This document shows, in pieces, positions 20,201-30,619 of a stretch of 64,000 nucleotides of DNA. The position numbers and the translations under genes were made by a program. Each line of letters begins with the position of its first letter. The first letter of the stretch is position 1. The stretch is from Nemertoderma westbladi (Eukaryota; Xenacoelomorpha; Nemertodermatida; Nemertodermatidae): NCBI GenBank assembly GCA_032718475.1, contig JAUCBJ010004813.1:1-64000 (forward strand), given 5' to 3'. A model generated the notes under the pieces. It made no database searches, was not told where the DNA came from, and worked only from the letters and a program-made list of their open reading frames with translations.

Positions 20201-23200
20201 GGTAAGAAAACCAAACGCAATGTCGGGGTCGAGGTAAGTTAACCAAACGCAATGTCCCGGTCTAGGAAAGTTAACCAAACGCAATGTCCCGGTGGAGATA
20301 AGTTAAACAAACACAATGTCCCCGTCGAGGTAAGTTAACCAAACACAATGTCCCAGTCGAGGTAAGTAAACCAAACGCAATGTCGGGGTCGAGGTAAGTT
20401 AACCAAACGCAATGTCCCGGTCGAGATAAGTTAACCAAACACAATGTCAGGGTCGAGGTAAGTTAACCAAACGCAATGTCAGGGTCGAGGTAAGTTAACC
20501 AAACACAATGTCGGGGTCGAGGTATATAAGTTAACCAAACACAATATCCCAGTCGAGGTAAGTAAACCAAACGCAATGTCGGGGTCGAGGTAAGTTAACC
20601 AAACGCAATGTCGGGGTCGAGGTAAGTTAACCAAACGCAATGTCAGGGTCGAGGTAAGTTAACCAAACGCAATGTCAGGGTCGAGGTAAGTTAACCAAAC
20701 GCAATGTCGGGGTCGAGGTAAGTTAACCAAACACAATGTCGCGGTCGAGGTATATAAGTTAACCAAACACAATATCCCAGTCGAGGTAAGTAAACCAAAC
20801 GCAATGTCGGGGTCGAGGTAAGTTAACCAAACACAATGTCCTAGTCGAGGTAAGTAAATCAAACCCAATGTCGGGGTCGAGGTATATAAGTTAACCAAAC
20901 ACAATATTCCGCTCGAGGTAAGTTAACCAAACGCAATGCCCCAGTTGAGGTAAGTTAACCAAACACAATGTCCCAGTCGAGGTAAGTAAATCAAACGCAA
21001 TGTCGGGGTCGAGGTATATAAGTTAACCAAACACAATGCCCCAGTCGAGGTAAATTAACCAAACACAATGTCCCACTCGAGGTAAGTAAACCAAACGCAA
21101 TGTCGGGGTCGAGGTAAGTTAACCAAACGCAATGTCCCGGTCGAGATAAGTTAACCAAACACAATATCCCAGTCGAGGTAAGTAAACCAAACGCAATGTC
21201 GGGGTCGAGGTAAGTTAACCAAACGCAATGTCGGGGTCGAGGTAAGTTAACCAAACGCAATGTCAGGGTCGAGGTAAGTTAACCAAACGCAATGTCAGGG
21301 TCGAGGTAAGTTAACCAAACACAATGTCGGGGTCGAGGTATATAAGTTAACCAAACACAATATCCCAGTCGAGGTAAGTAAACCAAACGCAATGTCGGGG
21401 TCGAGGTAAGTTAACCAAACGCAATGTCGGGGTCGAGGTAAGTTAACCAAACGCAATGTCAGGGTCGAGGTAAGTTAACCAAACGCAATGTCAGGGTCGA
21501 GGTAAGTTAACCAAACGCAATGTCGGGGTCGAGGTAAGTTAACCAAACACAATGTCGCGGTCGAGGTATATAAGTTAACCAAACACAATATCCCAGTCGA
21601 GGTAAGTAAACCAAACGCAATGTCGGGGTCGAGGTAAGTTAACCAAACGCAATGTCGGGGTCGAGGTAAGTTAACCAAACGCAATGTCAGGGTCGAGGTA
21701 AGTTAACCAAACGCAATGTCAGGGTCGAGGTAAGTTAACCAAACGCAATGTCGGGGTCGAGGTAAGTTAACCAAACACAATGTCGGGGTCGAGGTATATA
21801 AGTTAACCAAACACAATATCCCAGTCGAGGTAAGTAAACCAAACGCAATGTCGGGGTCGAGGTAAGTTAACCAAACACAATGTCGGGGTCGAGGTATATA
21901 AGTTAACCAAACACAATATCCCAGTCGAGGTAAGTAAACCAAACGCAATGTCGGGGTCGAGGTAAGTTAACCAAACGCAATGTCGGGGTCGAGGTAAGTT
22001 AACCAAACACAATGTCCCAGTCGAGGTAAGTAAATCAAACCCAATGTCGGGGTCGAGGTATATAAGTTAACCAAACACATTATCCCGCTCGAGGTAAGTT
22101 TAAACCAAACGCAATGTCCCGGTCGAGATAAGTTAACCAAACACAATGTCCCAGTCGAGGTAAGTAAACCAAACGCAATGTCGGGGTCGAGGTAAGTTAA
22201 CCAAACGCAATGTCCCGGTCGAGATAAGTTAACCAAACACAATGTCCCAGTCGAGGTAAGTAAATCAAACCCAATGTCGGGGTCGAGGTATATAAGTTAA
22301 CCAAACACATTATCCCGCTCGAGGTAAGTTAACCAAACGCAATGTCCCGGTCGAGATAAGTTAACCAAACACAATTTCCCAGTCGAGGTAAGTAAACCAA
22401 ACGCAATGTCGGGGTCGAGGTAAGTTATCCAAACGCAATGTCCCGGTCGAGATAAGTTAACCAAACACAATGTCGGGGTCGAGGTAAGTTAACCAAACGC
22501 AATGTCCCGGTCGAGATAAGTTAACCAAACACAATGTCCCAGTCGAGGTAAGTAAATCAAACCCAATGTCGGGGTCGAGGTATATAAGTTAACCAAACAT
22601 ATTATCCCGCTCGAGGTAAGTTAACCAAACGCAATGTCCCGGTCGAGATAAGTTAACCAAACACAATTTCCCAGTCGAGGTAAGTAAACCAAACGCAATG
22701 TCGGGGTCGAGGTAAGTTAACCAAACGCAATGTCCCGGTCGAGATAAGTTAACCAAACACAATGTCGGGGTCGAGGTAAGTTAACCAAACGCAATGTCCC
22801 GGTCGAGATAAGTTAACCAAACACAATGTCCCAGTCGAGGTAAGTAAACCAAACGCAATGTCGGGGTCGAGGTAAGTTAACCAAACGCAATGTCCCGGTC
22901 GAGATAAATTAACCAAACACAATGTCCTAGTCGAGGTAAGTAAATCAAACGCAATGTCGGGGTCGAGGTATATAAGTTAACCAAACACAATGCCCCAGTC
23001 GAGGTAAATTAACCAAACACAATGTCCCAGTCGAGGTAAGTAAACCAAACGCAATGTCGGGGTCGAGGTAAGTTAACCAAACGCAATGTCCCGGTCGAGA
23101 TAAGTTAACCAAACACAATGTCCCAGTCGAGGTAAGTAAACCAAACGCAATATCGGGGTCGAGGTAAGTTAACCAAACACAATATCCCAGTCGAGGTAAG

Positions 23201-26200
23201 TAAATCAAACCCAATGTCGGGGTCGAGGTATATAAGTTAACCAAACACATTATCCCGCTCGAGGTAAGTTAACCAAACGCAATGTCCCGGTCGAGATAAG
23301 TTAACCAAACACAATGTCCCAGTCGAGGTAAGTAAACCAAACGCAATGTCGGGGTCGAGGTAAGTTAACCAAACACAATGTCCCAGTCGAGGTAAGTAAA
23401 TCAAACCCAATGTCGGGGTCGAGGTATATAAGTTAACCAAACGCATTATCCCGCTCGAGGTAAGTTAACCAAACGCAATGTCCCGGTCGAGATAAGTTAA
23501 CCAAACACAATGTCCCAGTCGAGGTAAGTAAACCAAACGCAATGTCGGGGTCGAGGTAAGTTAACCAAACACAATGTACCGGTCGAGATAAGTTAACCAA
23601 ACACAATGTCCCAGTCGAGGAAAGTAACTCAAACCCAATGTCGGGGTCGAGGTATATAAGTTAACCAAACACATTATCCCGCTCGAGGTAAGTTAACCAA
23701 ACGCAATGTCCCGGTCGAGATAAGTTAACCAAACACAATGTCCCAGTCGAGGTAAGTAAACCAAACGCAATGTCGGGGTCGAGGTAAGTTAACCAAACGC
23801 AATATCCCGGTCGAGATAAGTTAACCAAACACAATGTCCCAGTCGAGGTAAGTAAATCAAACCCAATGTCGGGGTCGAGGTATATAAGTTATCCAAACAC
23901 ATTATCCCGCTCGAGGTAAGTTAACCAAACGCAATGTCCCGGTCGAGATAAGTTAACCAAACACAATGCCCCAGTCGAGATAAGTAAATCAAACGCAATG
24001 TCGGGGTCGAGGTATATAAGTTAACCAAACACAATGTCCCAGTCGAGGTAAGTAAATCAAACCCAATGTCGGGGTCGAGGTATATAAGTTAACCAAACAC
24101 ATTATCCCGCTCGAGGTAAGTTAACCAAACGCAATGTCCCGGTCGAGATAAGTTAACCAAACACAATGTCCCAGTCGAGGTAAGTAAACCAAACGCAATG
24201 TCGGGGTCGAGGTAAATTAACCAAACGCAATGTCCCGGTCGAGATAAGTTAACCAACACAATGTCCCAGTCGAGGAAAGTAAATCAAACCCAATGTCGGG
24301 GTCGAGGTATATAAGTTAACCAAACACATTATCCCGCTCGAGGTAAGTTAACCAAACGCAATGTCCCGGTCGAGATAAGTTAACCAAACGCAATGTCCCG
24401 GTCGAGATAAGTTAACCAAACGCAATGTCCCAGTCGAGGTAAGTAAACCAAACGCAATGTCGGGGTCGAGGTAAGTTAACCAAACACAATGTCCCAGTCG
24501 AGATAAGTAAATCAAACCCAATGTCGGGGTCGAGGTATATAAGTTAACCAAACACATTATCCCCCTCGAGGTAAGTTAACCAAACGCAATGTCCCGGTCG
24601 AGATAAGTTAACCAAACACAATGTCCCAGTCGAGGTAAGTTAACCAAACGCAATGTCAGGGTCGAGGTAAGTTAACCAAACACAATGTCCCAGTCGAGGT
24701 AAGTAAATCAAACCCAATGTCGGGGTCGAGGTATATAAGTTAACCAAACACATTATCCCGCTCGAGGTAAGTAAACCAAACGCAATGTCGGGGTCGAGGT
24801 AAGTTAACCAAACGCAATGTCCCGGTCGAGATAAGTTAACCAAACACAATGTCCCAGTCGAGGTAAGTAAACCAAACGCAATGTCGGGGTCGGGGTCGAG
24901 GTAAGTTAACCAAACGCAATGTCGGGGTCGAGGTAAGTTTACCAAACGCAATGTCAGGGTCGAGGTAAGTTAACCAAACACAATGTCCCAGTCGAGGTAA
25001 GTAAATCAAACCCAATGTCGGGGTCGAGGTATATAAGTTAACCAAACACAATGTCCCAGTCGAGGTAAGTAAATCAAACACATTATCCCGCTCGAGGTAA
25101 GTTAACCAAACGCAATGTCCCGGTCGAGATAAGTTAACCAAACACAATGTCCCAGTCGAGGTAAGTAAACCAAACGCAATGTCGGGGTCGAGGTAAGTTA
25201 ACCAAACACAATGTCCCAGTCGAGGTAAGTAAATCAAACCCAATGTCGGGGTCGAGGTATATAAGTTAACCAAACACATTATCCCGCTCGAGGTAAGTTA
25301 ACCAAACGCAATGTCCCGGTCGAGATAAGTTAACCAAACACAATGTCCCAGTCGAGGTAAGTTAACCAAACGCAATGTCAGGGTCGAGGTAAGTTAACCA
25401 AACACAATGTCCCAGTCGAGGTAAGTAAACCAAACGCAATGTCGGGGTCGAGGTAAGTTAACCAAACGCAATGTCCCGGTCGAAATAAGTTAACCAAACA
25501 CAATGTCCCAGTCGAGGAAAGTAAATCAAACCCAATGTCGGGGTCGAGGTATATAAGTTAACCAAACACATTATCCCGCTCGAGGTAAGTTAACCAAACG
25601 CAATGTCCCGGTCGAGATAAGTTAACCAAACGCAATGTCCCGGTCGAGATAAGTTAACCAAACGCAATGTCCCAGTCGAGGTAAGTAAACCAAACGCAAT
25701 GTCGGGGTCGAGGTAAGTTAACCAAACACAATGTCCCAGTCGAGATAAGTAAATCAAACCCAATGTCGGGGTCGAGGTATATAAGTTAACCAAACACATT
25801 ATCCCCCTCGAGGTAAGTTAACCAAACGCAATGTCCCGGTCGAGATAAGTTAACCAAACACAATGTCCCAGTCGAGGTAAGTTAACCAAACGCAATGTCA
25901 GGGTCGAGGTAAGTTAACCAAACACAATGTCCCAGTCGAGGTAAGTAAATCAAACCCAATGTCGGGGTCGAGGTATATAAGTTAACCAAACACATTATCC
26001 CGCTCGAGGTAAGTAAACCAAACGCAATGTCGGGGTCGAGGTAAGTTAACCAAACGCAATGTCCCGGTCGAGATAAGTTAACCAAACACAATGTCCCAGT
26101 CGAGGTAAGTAAACCAAACGCAATGTCGGGGTCGGGGTCGAGGTAAGTTAACCAAACGCAATGTCGGGGTCGAGGTAAGTTTACCAAACGCAATGTCAGG

Positions 26201-27528
26201 GTCGAGGTAAGTTAACCAAACACAATGTCCCAGTCGAGGTAAGTAAATCAAACCCAATGTCGGGGTCGAGGTATATAAGTTAACCAAACACAATGTCCCA
26301 GTCGAGGTAAGTAAATCAAACACATTATCCCGCTCGAGGTAAGTTAACCAAACGCAATGTCCCGGTCGAGATAAGTTAACCAAACACAATGTCCCAGTCG
26401 AGGTAAGTAAACCAAACGCAATGTCGGGGTCGAGGTAAGTTAACCAAACACAATGTCCCAGTCGAGGTAAGTAAATCAAACCCAATGTCGGGGTCGAGGT
26501 ATATAAGTTAACCAAACACATTATCCCGCTCGAGGTAAGTTAACCAAACGCAATGTCCCGGTCGAGATAAGTTAACCAAACACAATGTCCCAGTCGAGGT
26601 AAGTTAACCAAACGCAATGTCAGGGTCGAGGTAAGTTAACCAAACACAATGTCCCAGTCGAGGTAAGTAAACCAAACGCAATGTCGGGGTCGAGGTAAGT
26701 TAACCAAACGCAATGTCCCGGTCGAAATAAGTTAACCAAACACAATGTCCCAGTCGAGGAAAGTAAATCAAACCCAATGTCGGGGTCGAGGTATATAAGT
26801 TAACCAAACACATTATCCCGCTCGAGGTAAGTTAACCAAACGCAATGTCCCGGTCGAGATAAGTTAACCAAACACAATGTCCCAGTCGAGGTAAGTAAAC
26901 CAAACGCAATGTCGGGGTCGAGGTAAGTTAACCAAACGCAATGTCCCGGTCGAGATAAGTTAACCAAACACAATGTCCCAGTCGAGGTAAGTAAATCAAA
27001 CCCAATGTCGAGGTCGAGGTATATAAGTTAACCAAACACATTATCCCGCTCGAGGTAAGTTAACCAAACGCAATGTCCCGGTCGAGATAACTTAACCAAA
27101 CACAATTTCCCAGTCGAGGTAAGTAAACCAAACGCAATGTCGGGGTCGAGGTAAGTTAACCAAACGCAATGTCCCGGTCGAGTAAGTTAACAAAACACAA
27201 TGTCCCAGTCGAGGTAAGTAAATCAAACCCAATGTCGGGGTCGAGGTATATAAGTTAACCAAACACAATATCCCGCTCGAGGTAAGTTAACCAAACGCAA
27301 TGTCCCGGTTGAGGTAAGTAAACCAAACGCAATGTCCCGGCCGAGGTAAGTAAATCAAACCCAATGTCGGGGTCGAGGTATATAAGTTAACCAAACACAA
27401 TATCCCGCTCGAGGTAAGTTAACCAAACGCAATGCCCCAGTTGAGGTAAGTTAACCAAACGCAAAGTCCCGGTCGAGGTATATATATAAGTTAACCAAAT
27501 AATGCCCCAGTCGAGGTAAGTTAACCAC
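17259..27528 (+). repeat. 32-bp intronic minisatellite, most monomers with a consensus 5' splice site
   Basis: About 10.27 kb, roughly 320 monomers of 32 bp. Each starts GTAAGT(T/A)AACCAAAC, continues with (G/A)CAATGTC and one of CCGG, CCAG, GGGG or AGGG, and ends TCGAG, so the monomer boundary reads GAG|GTAAGT. The first monomer is the real start of the intron. Proximal monomers nearly all keep GTAAGT. Variants GAGATAAGT (from ~19.3 kb) and GTATATAAGT (a 4-bp insertion, from ~20.5 kb) are confined to the distal part. Ends were set by the first donor and the last recognisable monomer. Antisense frames of 60-147 codons in this block are by-products of the repeat. Confidence 0.97.
24271..26754 (+). 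repeat. 1242-bp higher-order duplication within the array
   Basis: The 1242-bp segment 24271-25512 is followed directly by a near-identical copy, 25513-26754. Diagnostic variants recur at exactly this offset: CGAGGAAAGT at 24271, 25513 and 26755; the doubled GGGGTCGGGGTCG at ~24890 and ~26132; CGAAATAAGT at 25481 and 26723. This shows recent unequal exchange or segmental amplification in the array. Confidence 0.9.
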
Positions 27529-27757
27529 ACTGAAAAAGTAAGTGGTGGTATTTTGTTAAGAAACTGCCGGTTTGCAAGAACTACCTGGGGTTGTTTTGCA
27601 ACGAAAACCACCGCAGGTTGTTTCTTCAAACTGGCGGTAAATAAACGTTGTGCTCTATTCAATGCTTTAACTGTTTAAGGTGTTGAACAATGAGTGTGTT
27701 ATTTCTATTTTTATTAATTATTATTTTCTATAATAGTCGAATTTGTTCTTCATTCAG
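27529..27757 (+). other. Intron 3' end with splice acceptor
   Basis: Unique intron tail after the array. It holds an imperfect inverted repeat (AAGAAACTGCCGGTTTG near 27558 against TTCTTCAAACTGGCGG near 27621). The acceptor is TTTGTTCTTCATTCAG ending at 27757, with a good pyrimidine tract. Confidence 0.75.
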
Positions 27758-30619
27758 GTATCGGTGGCTCCCGTAGTCGAGATAAAAGCTGCCAAATTAC
27801 CTGAAACTCCGAAACTCAAGTTCGAAATAAACGCAGGTTCTAAACGCACCAAACTTCCAGCAGGCCGATTTCCATCGGCCTTCGACGAAATGTCGGCCAA
27901 TTCCTCGAGTCCCGTTGAGGAAATCCTCCCGGATGTTGTTGTTCCTGTGGATAACACGACAACGCCGGTTCGAGATGAACCAACAGAGTCAGTAATGGTC
28001 GAAGGGGATCCGTCTGAGTCGACGAAACCAGTTCGGCAAACCCGTTGGGGTTCCCCGAGGGAAGTTGTTAAAGTCGATGAAGTTGACACTAAACTTGAGA
28101 TTGACGCGAATAATGGGAGCGCGGTTGAGGATGACTTCCGGGTGGTTGACTCGCTCCACGACCACAGTGACGGTGTTTGGTCGGACAAAGGTCGGAGATC
28201 GAATCCACCAACTCAATCCAGGCGGTCGAGACATTCTAGAGATAATTCGCGGCGTTCTAGAGATTCCCATGAAATTCAGATGCAATCTCGTTCTAGAATG
28301 TCTCCAAATGTTGAAAATCTCCATTCTAGAACTGAATTATCTCCGGAAATGCATAAACATCATTCAAGAACATCTCCCAATCGATCATCCACGGGTAAGA
28401 AGAAAAAGAAACGGCGTTTGATCTCCCCAATTCCCTTCCAAGAGGAAGTCTACGTTGAGTTGACGCCTCCAATCAAACAGAGTCGGAGATCTCGTCGTCA
28501 CCGGACGCCTCCCGTCTCCCCTGCAGACGAAGAGGTCTACCCTTCCCCTTCACCCCCACAGCGGCGTCTTAAAAAGCATAAATATAGAGAGGCGCCTGTT
28601 GAGGAGGAAATTGAGGTGGTGGAAACCAGCAGGGGGAAAGGGGGCCGACGGAGGAGGCAACTGAAAGAGGTTGAGATGATGGAGGGGGGTGACGTTGTCG
28701 TGGTGAGGAAACGTCGGAGACGCGATTCCCCGTCGCCTCAGGGGGTGGAAGAGGAAGAGGAGGAAGTTGTAGTACGGCGTCGGCGGCTGCGGAATGAAGG
28801 CCGCCGTGGAGAAAGAGAAGTCCCTCGGGGGGAAGTAATCGGTAGGGAAAGTGGCCGGCGGAGTCGACGGCAGTTGGAAGAGTTTGAGGAGGTAGAAGTG
28901 CATCGTGGAGAGAAGAAGAAACGATCCAATAGATTCGTGGTTGTAAATGATTTGGAAGATATTGACATAACCATAAGGGAGGGACGAGAAAGCAGAAGAG
29001 ATCGACTTGTAGAGGACGATGATGTAAGAGAAAGAGACTATGATAGAAGGGAAAGTAGAAGGGTGAGAATGGTAGACAAAGATAGTAGGAGATCAGAAAG
29101 AATGGTAAGTGATAGTAAACGGGGTGTTGTAGAGGAAATAGAGGGAAATGTTAGACGATTTCGGGATGGAAGTGGACGAGATGAGAGTCGGGCTTCAGTC
29201 GAAGGGAAGTCTAATAGTGAGGGAAGGAAGACAGGGTTGGGATCTCTGGAGGAGTTGCGGAATAAGTATATGTGTACGTTTAGTGAGGAGGAGAGGAGGC
29301 AACTGAATACTCTAAGCCATCCTCAACCGCAGATGGTCTTTAATGCCCTGACGCCCAACACCCGGGTGCCCAATGCCCTGCCTCCCCGGGCGCCATTGCT
29401 GATGCCACAGGAACAGCTGCGAATGTTACTGAACAACCCCTTCAGTTTCCCCCCTCCCGGTGTCCACGACGCACCGCAGCGGGGACCCCATCCCAGGGGT
29501 GGTGCCCCCTTCCACTCCGTCGGGGGTCTCCCCTTCCCTGGACTCCACGGATTTCTTCCGCCCTCTGCCGTGGCTCGTCCCATCGCACAGCAACAACACG
29601 ATGCTAAACACTCCCCCCATAAACAGTTCCATGGTGAGCCGCAAGTGGCTCATCAAAACGAAAACGCCACCAACATCATTCAGATCCAGACAGTGGAGAT
29701 TCCAGAACGCCAAAAACCTATAAGTCCGTCGCCAACAAAGAAATCCCGAGACACGATATTCGAGATTCAGTCACCAGATGAAATAAAAGATAAGGGGCTT
29801 GTAACAATGGAAACCGCTGCTAAACACAGTAATAATAGTGTTAATAAGATAGAAGTGGAAATCCCGAAGAATGTTGGCGAGGCAGTTGGGATCCCAGGGT
29901 TGGAAGTGACGTCATCCGATGTGACGTCATCATCATGGAAGCCGTCGTGGAATCGGCGGCGTCGTGCTATCGGTGAGTCGGACCAGTTGGTGTCCCCCAC
30001 CGAGTTAGTGGCGGCCCCCCAAGCTGCCCCCTCGCCGGACCCCTCGCCCCCTCTCAGCGCCCCCTCGCCCCCCTCCGAGGATGACGCCGTAGCAACTCGG
30101 AGAGCTTCCGGAGTTCCACCCAACTCATCCATTATCCCCAGTCTCGGTGTTGGTGGTGTCATTAACACCGCTCCCAAACCGGCAGTTCGCCTCCCGATAA
30201 ACCGCGGCAACCCGGAGGAAGAAGCCTACAGCCCCGGAGAGGAACTCCTTCTCGACTCAGACGAGTTCGAGTTCGAACCGACCAAAACCAACAAACGCCG
30301 ATCTAAAACCGAAAATCTTCCGAGTTTCGGTTACGAGATCGATGTGGGCCAGCACTCCAAGTACATGGATAAACTCCAGAAGCAGGAGAGAGTGGCAGGT
30401 GAAGTTAAACAAGCTCTAAAACCATTCTATGCCAGCAGGAGGCTCAACAAAAGCCAATACAAAGAAATTCTTAAAAAAGCCGTTACTAAGGTAGTTCGTA
30501 ATAAGTCAGACACAATTAATCCGTTTAAAATCCGCGAACTCACTGAGAAATACGTTAAAATTTATCTTCACGAGAGAAAGAAATTGGCTCGTTCGATGTT
30601 ACCGTTACCTGTATCTTAG
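27758..30619 (+). CDS. SCAF/PHRF1-like SR-related protein, 3' terminal exon
   Basis: 954 codons including the stop TAG (30617-30619), in frame with the exon ending at 17258; together they give about 1354 residues. The first two thirds are Arg/Ser/Glu-rich low complexity with RSRR and SRHSRD repeats and Lys/Arg runs that look like nuclear signals, then a Pro/His-rich part (PPPGVHDAPQRGPHPRGG). AYSPGEELLLDSDEF precedes the last ~92 residues (nt 30341-30616). That C-terminal block (HSKYMDKLQKQER, then ALKPFY, then YKEILKKAVTKV, then INPFKI) matches my memory of the conserved C-terminal domain of PHRF1, SCAF1 and SCAF11, which is linked to binding the phosphorylated RNA polymerase II tail. I cannot say which of the three is the ortholog. 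The likely role is coupling transcription to pre-mRNA processing in the nucleus. Confidence 0.85.
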   Translation, partial: VSVAPVVEIKAAKLPETPKLKFEINAGSKRTKLPAGRFPSAFDEMSANSSSPVEEILPDVVVPVDNTTTPVRDEPTESVMVEGDPSESTKPVRQTRWGSPREVVKVDEVDTKLEIDANNGSAVEDDFRVVDSLHDHSDGVWSDKGRRSNPPTQSRRSRHSRDNSRRSRDSHEIQMQSRSRMSPNVENLHSRTELSPEMHKHHSRTSPNRSSTGKKKKKRRLISPIPFQEEVYVELTPPIKQSRRSRRHRTPPVSPADEEVYPSPSPPQRRLKKHKYREAPVEEEIEVVETSRGKGGRRRRQLKEVEMMEGGDVVVVRKRRRRDSPSPQGVEEEEEEVVVRRRRLRNEGRRGEREVPRGEVIGRESGRRSRRQLEEFEEVEVHRGEKKKRSNRFVVVNDLEDIDITIREGRESRRDRLVEDDDVRERDYDRRESRRVRMVDKDSRRSERMVSDSKRGVVEEIEGNVRRFRDGSGRDESRASVEGKSNSEGRKTGLGSLEELRNKYMCTFSEEERRQLNTLSHPQPQMVFNALTPNTRVPNALPPRAPLLMPQEQLRMLLNNPFSFPPPGVHDAPQRGPHPRGGAPFHSVGGLPFPGLHGFLPPSAVARPIAQQQHDAKHSPHKQFHGEPQVAHQNENATNIIQIQTVEIPERQKPISPSPTKKSRDTIFEIQSPDEIKDKGLVTMETAAKHSNNSVNKIEVEIPKNVGEAVGIPGLEVTSSDVTSSSWKPSWNRRRRAIGESDQLVSPTELVAAPQAAPSPDPSPPLSAPSPPSEDDAVATRRASGVPPNSSIIPSLGVGGVINTAPKPAVRLPINRGNPEEEAYSPGEELLLDSDEFEFEPTKTNKRRSKTENLPSFGYEIDVGQHSKYMDKLQKQERVAGEVKQALKPFYASRRLNKSQYKEILKKAVTKVVRNKSDTINPFKIRELTEKYVKIYLHERKKLARSMLPLPVS

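Noticed and set aside
17259-27528. CRISPR array
   Set aside because: Units are directly tandem with no unique spacers, and the DNA is clearly animal.
17259-27528. Recursive-splicing ratchet sites
   Set aside because: Monomer junctions read GAG|GTAAGT; the missing YAG and the lack of a pyrimidine tract make an acceptor function unlikely.
17088-27662. Many minus-strand frames of 60-147 codons reading LTYLDRDIAFG-type repeats
   Set aside because: They are translations of the 32-bp intronic repeat on the antisense strand; three monomers make 32 codons and no stop happens to occur. They are not genes.
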